From Desulfobacterales bacterium (GTDB taxonomy: Bacteria; Desulfobacterota; DSM-4660; Desulfatiglandales; B25-G16): a DNA stretch of 11,997 nucleotides. The notes beneath the pieces are model-generated. The model did not search any database. It was not told where the DNA came from and saw only the letters and a program-made list of their open reading frames with translations. The DNA is taken from NCBI GenBank assembly GCA_030672485.1, contig DAOVGH010000024.1, positions 1 to 11,997 on the forward strand, written 5' to 3'. Position numbers and translations under genes: made by a program. This document shows, one piece after another, positions 6,115 to 11,997 of this stretch (position 1 is its first letter; each line of letters opens with the position of its first letter).

Positions 6115-8199
6115 ATGAAAGACGATATTCGATGGGTAAAAACACACTGTGCAAGAATGGATCATGGTGGCTGCTCTCTACTTGTAGGCGTAAAGGATAA
6201 CAGGATTGTAAGTGTCAGAGGGGATCCAGATGGTTTTTTGAACAAGGGTTATGTATGTGCCAAGGGATTGGCATCACCTGACAGACTCACCCATCCTGAC
6301 AGGCTCAGATACCCTTTAAAAAGGGCTGGAAGGAAGGGTGAGGGCAAATGGGAGAGGGTCTCTTGGCCGGATGCAATAAATGAGATAGCCAAGAACTTAA
6401 ATGGGATAAAGGGAGAATATGGGGCAAAGGGAGTTGTCTTTTGTCAGGGAATGCCCAAAGGAGTCGAACACTTAGTGTTGATTAGGCTGGCCAATCTCTT
6501 TGGCTCCCCGAATGTTGTCTCTGTTCAGGATGTTTGCCACGCCCCTAGGGAGATAACCGGAATCCATACCTGCGGTTTTTACCCTGTGACGGACTTTCAT
6601 CATCAGAGTAAGTTGGTCCTTGTCTGGGCAAGTAATATCACCGCTACCAATGAGGAGGGCGAGATAAACAGTCTGCTCGTGGAGCAGATTGAGAAGGGAA
6701 CCGAGCTCGTAGTTATTGATCCAAGAAAAGTGGATCTGGCAAAAAAGGCCAAGGTATGGTTACAATTAAGGCCTGGAACGGATGGCGCCTTGGCCCTATC
6801 CTTTTTGAACGTAATTATCGGGGAAAAACTGTACGATGAAGATTTCGTTGAACAATGGACCTATGGTTTCGCTGATCTGGCCAGTCATGTCAGGGATTAT
6901 ACACCCGAAGCCGTAGCAGGGATCACCCGGGTAAACCCTGACCTCATCCGGAAGGCAGCCAGATTCTATGCCAGATCACATCCGGCTGCCCTGCAATGGG
7001 GTAACCCACTCGAACATACCATAAATACCTTCGATACCTTGAGGGCACTCGTCTGCCTGATGGCAATATGCGGTAATCTCGACGTCCCTGGTGGCAATAT
7101 CCAGGCCAGCGAGCCTGACATACTTAGCCTAGGGAAATTTGTCAGGTCCGATTCCCTTCCTTCAAAGACACAGGAGATGCTCCATGCCTATCATCATACC
7201 ATACCCAGATTGATGACTGTTCCTCCTGCCATGTTCAAGGACGCGGTCCTTAAAGGGCACCCTTATCCGGTAAAGGGCGCCTATATGCAATGTACAAATC
7301 CGTTGCTTGCCTATGCAGATAGCCGTCAGACATATGAGGCCTTGATGAAGCTCGAATTCTTGGCTGTCTCCGATATATTCATGACCCCGACAGCCGCCCT
7401 GGCAGATATTGTGCTTCCGGCAGCAACCCATTTTGAGTTCAACGATATTGGCCACTACGGACTTGGCCATGGTTACATCCTGGCAAGACCAAAGGTGGTT
7501 GATCCTCCTGATGAATGCTGGCCGGATATCAAGATATTAAATGAATTGGGTAGGGGTATAACCAAAGAGGAATACTGGTATGAGGACTACAATCAGCTCT
7601 TGGAAGATATACTTCAACCGAGTAGCCTCAACTACAGTGAGTTTACTGAAAGGAAATACCTACAAGGGCCTGAAAGATTCAGAAAGTATCTATCTAAGGG
7701 ATTCAGAACCCCTACGGGCAAGGTGGAGTTGAAACTGAGTCGGGCCGAGAAATACCGTCTGCCCCCGCTACCTCAATTTAATGGCCTTCCAGAGGAGGAT
7801 GATACTGAATATCCCCTGGTATTAACCAGTTCCAAAAACCCCCATTACCTCCATTCGTCCTACAGGTGGATTAAGAGGCTGAGAGAAAAAAGACCGGATC
7901 CGATGGTTGAAATCCATCCTGAGACTGCTTTAAGATACGAAATCAGAGAGGGCGACGCTGTTATTATTGAAACAAGGTACGGAAAGATCACACAGATTGC
8001 ACATGTCACCGATATTGTTGATACAGATGTGATAAATGCCTCCCATGGATGGTGGTTCCCGGAGGCAGGACCAGACTCCCTCTATGAATGGGAGAAATCC
8101 AACTTCAATGTCCTTACCTCTTCCAAGAAGCTGGGAAGGGAATTTGGAACACCCAATCTCAAAGGGATCGCGTGTAGAATAAGGCGAGATACCTATTGA
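6115..8199 (+). CDS. Molybdopterin oxidoreductase-family (Mo/W-bisMGD) catalytic protein, unusual Fe-S motif
   Basis: The 694-residue protein belongs to the DMSO-reductase superfamily. In order it shows an N-terminal Fe4S4 domain (10-55), the central molybdopterin domains with RPGTDGALAL near 220, and a C-terminal dinucleotide-binding domain (about 566-690). There is no Tat signal, so it should act in the cytoplasm. The probable metal ligand is Cys141 followed by His142 (VCHAP), as in the Sec140-His141 pair of E. coli FdhF. The Lys that bridges the cluster and pterin is Lys50 in CAKG. Two things are odd. The cluster motif reads Cys12, Met15-Asp16, Cys20, Cys48, so the second cysteine is missing. 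The segment after GNLDVPGGN, where formate dehydrogenases carry NPLRGQNN with the catalytic Arg, reads IQASEPD here, so formate dehydrogenase is unlikely. No Fe-S, membrane or flavin partner gene lies downstream. Acetylene hydratase is a single-subunit relative with its metal Cys also at 141. The reaction is unknown. AAGGGG at 6102-6107 precedes the ATG. Confidence 0.9.
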   Translation: MKDDIRWVKTHCARMDHGGCSLLVGVKDNRIVSVRGDPDGFLNKGYVCAKGLASPDRLTHPDRLRYPLKRAGRKGEGKWERVSWPDAINEIAKNLNGIKGEYGAKGVVFCQGMPKGVEHLVLIRLANLFGSPNVVSVQDVCHAPREITGIHTCGFYPVTDFHHQSKLVLVWASNITATNEEGEINSLLVEQIEKGTELVVIDPRKVDLAKKAKVWLQLRPGTDGALALSFLNVIIGEKLYDEDFVEQWTYGFADLASHVRDYTPEAVAGITRVNPDLIRKAARFYARSHPAALQWGNPLEHTINTFDTLRALVCLMAICGNLDVPGGNIQASEPDILSLGKFVRSDSLPSKTQEMLHAYHHTIPRLMTVPPAMFKDAVLKGHPYPVKGAYMQCTNPLLAYADSRQTYEALMKLEFLAVSDIFMTPTAALADIVLPAATHFEFNDIGHYGLGHGYILARPKVVDPPDECWPDIKILNELGRGITKEEYWYEDYNQLLEDILQPSSLNYSEFTERKYLQGPERFRKYLSKGFRTPTGKVELKLSRAEKYRLPPLPQFNGLPEEDDTEYPLVLTSSKNPHYLHSSYRWIKRLREKRPDPMVEIHPETALRYEIREGDAVIIETRYGKITQIAHVTDIVDTDVINASHGWWFPEAGPDSLYEWEKSNFNVLTSSKKLGREFGTPNLKGIACRIRRDTY

Positions 8200-8229
8200 T
8201 TCAGCCCATGAAATAAGTGTACCCTTGGC

Positions 8230-8264
8230 TCAGGCTCAAACCGATCAACGGGATCAGGCTCAAA
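8230..8264 (+). repeat. Short direct repeat in the 84-bp gap
   Basis: TCAGGCTCAAA occurs at 8230-8240 and again at 8254-8264, exactly 24 bases apart, between the Mo enzyme stop and the small membrane protein gene. It may be a local duplication or a pair of protein-binding sites. It is too short to be sure of meaning. Confidence 0.4.
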
Positions 8265-8283
8265 GAATGAAAGGAGGCTTGGA

Positions 8284-8565
8284 ATGAGTAGCGAACATGA
8301 GAAAGATGGATATGGGATCACGCTTTTCAGACCGGGGACTCCCCACAACGCTAAAATCAGAGGAATAGTTTTCTTCATTATTTTCTGCATCATCACAGTG
8401 GTCCAGTCCTGCTATTGGCTTTTCGCAAATACGGTAAGACCTTTTGTATTGGGAATGCCGTTTGGGATGTTCTTTATCGTCCTCTTTATTACGGTAGAGT
8501 TTGCTGTCCTTGTCATTCTTTATTTTCTTGAATCCGAAAACATGGAAGAAAAAGGAGACGTGTGA
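8284..8565 (+). CDS. Small two-helix membrane protein, DUF3311-like symporter partner
   Basis: The protein has 93 residues: a polar N-terminus, a first membrane helix at about 27-47, a short loop containing LGMPF at 56-60, a second helix at about 59-82 and a charged C-terminal tail. The LGMPF-type loop, two-helix layout and position directly before a sodium:solute symporter fit the DUF3311 family, which is commonly encoded beside such symporters and is presumed to be an accessory subunit with undefined function. AAGGAGG at 8271-8277 gives a strong start at this ATG. The stop overlaps the start of the symporter, so the two are probably made together in a fixed ratio. Confidence 0.85.
   Translation: MSSEHEKDGYGITLFRPGTPHNAKIRGIVFFIIFCIITVVQSCYWLFANTVRPFVLGMPFGMFFIVLFITVEFAVLVILYFLESENMEEKGDV
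8552..8557 (+). promoter_or_regulatory. Ribosome binding site that selects the symporter start
   Basis: AAGGAG ends 7 bases before the ATG at 8565 but only 4 bases before the GTG at 8562. The spacing favours the ATG, which overlaps the upstream stop as TGATG. Confidence 0.7.
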
Positions 8566-10022
8566 TGACATGGGTTTTGGTTCTCATCATTATTTTTGCC
8601 TATTTGTTTTTTATTCTCTTTCTGGGATCCTGGGCCGGTCGCGGCAGGGAAAGCTCCATCGTTGAATATATCGCTGCCAGCCGGAGCCTTGGTTTTGTAA
8701 TCATGTACTTCCTGATGGGAGGGGCTATTTTCAGCGCCTTTGCCTACCTAGGTGGGCCTGGTTGGGCCTATTCCAAAGGAGGAGCCGCTTTTTATATCCT
8801 GGGTTACTGCGCCCTGGGATTGGTGCCGTGGTGGTTGTGGGCTCCACGAGCACTCAGGGCGGGACAGAGGTTTCAGTATGTCACCCAGGCCCAGCTTTTC
8901 TCAGATCGCTTCCAATCCAAGGCCCTGTCTGTGATCATTGCCGTGGTCTCTGTGCTGGCCTTCATCCAGTATATTACACTCCAGATGAAGGGCTGCGCCT
9001 ATGTATTTGAGGTCGCCTCAGAGGGCCGCATACCTTTCTGGGCTGGGGCGCTTATCGCCTATCTCGTGGTTCTGATCTACGTCTTCTACGCCGGCCTGCG
9101 TGGCGTTGCGTGGACCAACGTCTTCCAGGGTGCCTTTATGGTTGTTACGGCCTGGGTACTTGGGCTCTACCTTACCTACCACCTTTATGGGGGGCCCTCG
9201 GAGATGTTTCGACAAATTGCCCAGGCGAATCCAACTCACCTGCTTGTTGGCCCTGGAACCAAGATGAGCTTTGCTGCCTTTGCATCTGCCTTGTTGGTAT
9301 CCGTACTGGGCTTCTCCATGTGGCCTCATTTGTTTATGAAGGCCTATACGGCAAAGAGCGAACGGGTGCTGAAGCAGACGATCGTCCTTTATCCCACATT
9401 TGCCATTTTTCTGGTACCGGTGCTCTTTATCGGGTTTGCGGGAATCATGCAGGTGAAACCCGACGAGTTGGGTGCGCCTGATAGGATTCTGCCGTGGATG
9501 TTCAGCCACATGCAGTTTCACCCTATAGCTGTGGGACTGGTTTTGGCCGCCGCCCTTGCAGCTGCCATGTCAACCCAGGACACCATTACGCACGCCGCAG
9601 GTTCTATCTTCGCTCAGGACTTTGTCGAGGTCTTGAAAAAGGAAAAGCATTCCGACAGAGAGGCCACATTGTGGGTCCGAATCTCTGTGGTCTGCTTCGG
9701 GGCAGTTTCATATATGGTGGCCATCTTTGGTGGTCAGACATTGGTCGCACTCTTGCTGGGGGCCTATGGTTCCATCGTTCAGTTGCTTCCCCTGGCTGCC
9801 GCAACCTTCTTCTGGCCACGGGCAACCAAGGCGGGCGCAATCTGCGGAATCCTTGCAGGCGTACTCTACAATTATGCGATTGTGCTTAAAATCATCCCAA
9901 AATTCTGGGACATCCATGCAGGGATTCAGGGACTGGTCCTGAATTTCATCGTTCTGATCGTTGTCTCCCTGCTCACCAGACCCATGGATAGGGTACACGT
10001 CCGGAAGTTTGTCACACTGTAA
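8565..10022 (+). CDS. Sodium:solute symporter (SSS family, PanF-like)
   Basis: The protein has 485 residues and about 13 membrane helices. It should import an organic solute, probably a carboxylate, driven by sodium. SSS features include the GGPGWAY segment at 63-69 in the unwound first-repeat helix region and the AAALAAAMSTQDT segment with Ser336-Thr337-Gln338-Asp339, the region that forms the Na2 site in this family. Length and the small partner protein upstream resemble the pantothenate and monocarboxylate symporter branch, but substrate cannot be read from sequence. An in-frame GTG at 8562 would add one residue; the ATG at 8565 is better spaced from AAGGAG. The gene is GC-rich. It is followed after 31 bases by the amidohydrolase, which suggests the hydrolase acts on what this protein imports. 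Confidence 0.93.
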   Translation: MTWVLVLIIIFAYLFFILFLGSWAGRGRESSIVEYIAASRSLGFVIMYFLMGGAIFSAFAYLGGPGWAYSKGGAAFYILGYCALGLVPWWLWAPRALRAGQRFQYVTQAQLFSDRFQSKALSVIIAVVSVLAFIQYITLQMKGCAYVFEVASEGRIPFWAGALIAYLVVLIYVFYAGLRGVAWTNVFQGAFMVVTAWVLGLYLTYHLYGGPSEMFRQIAQANPTHLLVGPGTKMSFAAFASALLVSVLGFSMWPHLFMKAYTAKSERVLKQTIVLYPTFAIFLVPVLFIGFAGIMQVKPDELGAPDRILPWMFSHMQFHPIAVGLVLAAALAAAMSTQDTITHAAGSIFAQDFVEVLKKEKHSDREATLWVRISVVCFGAVSYMVAIFGGQTLVALLLGAYGSIVQLLPLAAATFFWPRATKAGAICGILAGVLYNYAIVLKIIPKFWDIHAGIQGLVLNFIVLIVVSLLTRPMDRVHVRKFVTL

Positions 10023-10053
10023 AAGCGCACAAACCTGAAATTGGGGTCTCATC

Positions 10054-11217
10054 ATGATTGATATCAAGAAACTGGTACAGCAACACAAAGACCTCATCAT
10101 AGATACCCGTCGAGAACTGCATCGTATACCAGAGCCGGCTTACACGGAGGAAAAGACATCTGCTTATGTGGCAGAGTACCTGAGGAAAGAGGACATTAAG
10201 GTCCAAGCGGGAATTGCTCGAACTGGCGTCGTGGCCTTGATGAAGCTTGCCGGCCCCGGCAAGACCTTGATGATTCGTTCCGACATGGACGCCCTTCCCG
10301 TTTCCGAGGAAACAGGGCTGCCTTTCGCCTCAACGCACAAGGGGGCAATGCATGCGTGCGGTCATGATGCCCACATGGCCATGGTTCTCGGTACGGTAAC
10401 CATTCTGAACAAGGTTAAGGATAAGTTGCGTGGAAACGTCAAGTTCTTATTCCAGCCTGCTGAGGAGGGTCCTGGAGGTGCAGAGCACATGATCGAGGCA
10501 GGAGTCATGGAAAATCCCCGGGTAGATCATTCCATAGGTTGTCATGTCTGGCCTGCTACGCCTGAGGGGTCCATAGGAGTGAAGGCTGGACGCCTCATGG
10601 CAGCCATGGATCGCTTTGACATCAAGATAATAGGAAAAGGCGGCCATGGGGCCATGCCTCATCTATGCGTCGATGCCCTTGAGGTTGGTACCCAGGTCGT
10701 CAACGCCCTCCAACGCATAGCGAGCCGTCAGATGAACCCATTGAACCCAACGGTCGTCACTATTGGTAGTTTTCACGCAGGCACAACCTTCAATGTCATC
10801 CCCGGGGCAGCCGAATTGTGCGGCACGACAAGAACATTTGATCGAGATATACGGAATTCTTGGCCCGAGCGCATTGAGAAGATCGTCCGTGGTGTCTGTC
10901 AGTCCATGGGCGCAGACTATGACTTGAAACATACACACGGATATCCACCGTTATGTAATGATGAATCCATGGCCGAGGTAGTTCGCCGATGCGCAGGAAA
11001 CGTGGTGGGCGAAGAGCGCGTTATCGAACCTGAGCCAACCATGGGCGGCGAGGATATGGCATTCTACCTGGAAAAATCAAAAGGGTGTTTTTTCTTTCTC
11101 GGTGTGGGTCGCCAGGGGTGTGCTCCCCTCCATAACCCGAAATTCGACTTGAATGAGGAAGTCCTAATGCTCGGTGTTGAGACATATTGCCGTGTTGCCT
11201 TTGAATTGCTGGGGTAG
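10054..11217 (+). CDS. M20D-family metal-dependent amidohydrolase (N-acyl-amino-acid hydrolase type)
   Basis: The 387-residue cytoplasmic enzyme belongs to the M20D aminoacylase/hippurate hydrolase/IAA-amino-acid hydrolase group, which cleaves N-acyl or aryl amides of amino acids. The metal-site residues are all present: Cys102 and His104 in HACGHDAH (100-107), Glu137-Glu138 in QPAEEGPGG (134-142), His164 in the CHVWP stretch and His360 in APLHNP. SDMDALPV upstream is also typical. The inserted dimerisation (lid) domain occupies roughly 175-290. GGGG at 10043-10046 is a modest ribosome site with suitable spacing. Placement directly after a symporter, and in the same likely operon as the Mo enzyme, suggests catabolism of an imported amide. 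The exact substrate is not determinable from the sequence. Confidence 0.94.
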   Translation: MIDIKKLVQQHKDLIIDTRRELHRIPEPAYTEEKTSAYVAEYLRKEDIKVQAGIARTGVVALMKLAGPGKTLMIRSDMDALPVSEETGLPFASTHKGAMHACGHDAHMAMVLGTVTILNKVKDKLRGNVKFLFQPAEEGPGGAEHMIEAGVMENPRVDHSIGCHVWPATPEGSIGVKAGRLMAAMDRFDIKIIGKGGHGAMPHLCVDALEVGTQVVNALQRIASRQMNPLNPTVVTIGSFHAGTTFNVIPGAAELCGTTRTFDRDIRNSWPERIEKIVRGVCQSMGADYDLKHTHGYPPLCNDESMAEVVRRCAGNVVGEERVIEPEPTMGGEDMAFYLEKSKGCFFFLGVGRQGCAPLHNPKFDLNEEVLMLGVETYCRVAFELLG

Positions 11218-11306
11218 GCTTTAAAGGAGCTATTTTTGCACCTAACAAAGGAATAAGATTAAGTTTTCCAGGGATATTATGGTCTTCTTATTTTTCGTTA
11301 ATCATT

Positions 11307-11311
11307 GGAGG
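11307..11311 (+). promoter_or_regulatory. Ribosome binding site that selects the cyclic-nucleotide-binding protein start
   Basis: GGAGG lies 8 bases before the ATG at 11320. An upstream in-frame TTG at 11305 overlaps this site and is therefore unlikely to be the start. Confidence 0.75.
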
Positions 11312-11319
11312 TTTTGGAA

Positions 11320-11820
11320 ATGGAAGAAACTAGAGCCGCAACCGGCGGCAAAATGTCACAAGCCGTCATTGAGTTTCTTATACTTAACATCCCTGTCCTT
11401 GCTACATTAAAGGATAAAGAATTAAGAATCATTGAAAAATACATGAACCTCATTGAGATGAGTCCTGGAGAAATTGTTTTCAAGGAAGGTGATAGAGGGG
11501 ATTACGTATGTTTTGTAGTGGATGGCTATCTGGATGTTCTCAAAAAATCAGAGACTGGAGAGAGCACTGTCATATCGACATTGTCAAAGGGAGGTTCAAT
11601 TGGTGAAATGGCCGTAATAGATGACCTCCCTCGGTCCGCAACTGTGAAAGCCCATACGAAATCGACCTTACTCACATTATCAAGGGACAATTTCGACTAC
11701 ATATTGGCTGAGCACTCAACTATAGGCGTCAAAGTCCTCCAAGGTATTGCTCGTTTGCTGAGCATGAATTTGCGTAAAACCTCAAGCAAGCTTGCCGGCT
11801 ATATGTTACCACTCAGCTAG
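11320..11820 (+). CDS. Single-domain cyclic-nucleotide-binding (Crp-type sensor) protein
   Basis: The 166-residue protein consists almost wholly of one cNMP-binding beta-roll. An N-terminal helix region (about 12-45) precedes PGEIVFKEGD (49-58). The phosphate-binding cassette is GSIGEMAVIDDLPRSATV at 92-109, with Glu96 and Arg105, the residues that hold the ribose and phosphate of cAMP or cGMP in functional members. A C-terminal helix (about 125-150) follows. There is no helix-turn-helix, kinase or channel domain, so it cannot itself be a Crp-type transcription factor; it more likely senses a nucleotide and acts on a partner. A weak -10-like TATTAT at 11275-11280 lies in the 102-base gap upstream, so it may have its own promoter. 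It is AT-richer than the symporter. A junction-like inverted repeat follows the stop by 8 bases. Confidence 0.9.
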   Translation: MEETRAATGGKMSQAVIEFLILNIPVLATLKDKELRIIEKYMNLIEMSPGEIVFKEGDRGDYVCFVVDGYLDVLKKSETGESTVISTLSKGGSIGEMAVIDDLPRSATVKAHTKSTLLTLSRDNFDYILAEHSTIGVKVLQGIARLLSMNLRKTSSKLAGYMLPLS

Positions 11821-11828
11821 CATGGTTA

Positions 11829-11926
11829 GATGCAAATGATATACGATTCCGGACATAGTAAAGAATCCACGCCCAGAGGACGTGGCTTTGATTGGCCCCC
11901 AGAGGGGGCTTGGGATATCTTGCATC
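11829..11926. repeat. Junction-shaped inverted repeat with two AGA-loop hairpins
   Basis: The outer arms are GATGCAA-AT-GATAT at 11829-11842 and ATATCTTGCATC at 11915-11926; they form 12 base pairs with a two-base bulge. They enclose hairpin one (CCACGCCC/GGACGTGG, 11867-11885, one mismatch, AGA loop 11875-11877) and hairpin two (GCCCCC/GGGGGC, 11895-11909, AGA loop 11901-11903). The layout fits a folded RNA, a transcript 3' end or a small non-autonomous DNA element. No proper T-run follows. The remaining bases to 11997 show only a short tandem ATGGAGTA duplication. Confidence 0.6.
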
Positions 11927-11997
11927 ATTCACAGTTTTATGGAGTAATGGAGTAGTGGCCTGCCCTGGCGCGACTTCTCCGGAACAAGTTGCTATTG

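Noticed and set aside
6115..8199. Annotation of the Mo protein as formate dehydrogenase
   Set aside because: The Cys-His pair fits, but the NPLRGQNN segment with the catalytic arginine is replaced by IQASEPD, and no partner subunits are present.
9018..9521. Reverse-strand open frame of 167 codons inside the symporter gene
   Set aside because: Antisense shadow of an unambiguous SSS symporter.
8562..10022. GTG start at 8562 for the symporter
   Set aside because: Only 4 bases separate it from AAGGAG; the ATG at 8565 has normal spacing.
11305..11820. TTG start at 11305 for the cNMP-binding protein
   Set aside because: It overlaps the GGAGG ribosome site that serves the ATG at 11320.
1..11997. 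CRISPR arrays, tRNA or rRNA genes, transposases
   Set aside because: No regularly spaced repeats, cloverleaf, rRNA-like segment or transposase motif was seen on either strand.

Overview
The window carries eight confident genes, all on the + strand, plus three long non-coding stretches with strong inverted-repeat structure. The gene set is prokaryotic and points to an anaerobe: a molybdopterin enzyme without a Tat signal, a fused trehalose-phosphate synthase/phosphatase paired with a GT4 glycosyltransferase, and clear AGGAGG-type ribosome sites. It looks most like an anaerobic, possibly thermophilic bacterium of the Desulfobacterota type. That placement is an inference from gene content; no phylogenetic marker gene is present. 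Base composition shifts along the window: the two transporter genes are GC-rich, while the trehalose genes and the last gene are clearly AT-richer.

Layout. 1-495: no convincing gene. 496-1977: a divergent Nramp-related transporter that lacks both textbook metal-binding motifs. 1978-2292: a very long GC-rich hairpin and a smaller terminator-like hairpin. 2293-5699: a trehalose operon, an OtsA-OtsB fusion whose stop codon overlaps the start of a TreT-like GT4 enzyme. 5700-6114: a perfect 12-bp palindrome followed by about 170 bp of nested inverted repeats that may be a structured RNA or an intron remnant. 6115-11217: a probable operon of a single-subunit molybdopterin oxidoreductase-family protein, a two-helix membrane protein, a sodium:solute symporter and an M20D amidohydrolase. 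11320-11820: a free-standing cyclic-nucleotide-binding domain. 11829-11926: a junction-shaped inverted repeat enclosing two hairpins with the same AGA loop.

How the genes may work together. OtsAB makes trehalose from NDP-glucose and glucose-6-phosphate. The coupled GT4 protein either makes trehalose directly from NDP-glucose and glucose, or is a partner of the fused enzyme. In the second operon the two-helix protein and the symporter would import an organic anion, and the M20D enzyme would hydrolyse an amide, probably N-acyl-amino-acid-like. The cytoplasmic Mo/W enzyme would perform an unknown step. That enzyme has a formate-dehydrogenase-like Cys-His at the metal but no visible formate dehydrogenase arginine, and Met/Asp where the second Fe-S cysteine should be. 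This operon is the best candidate here for an undescribed pathway.
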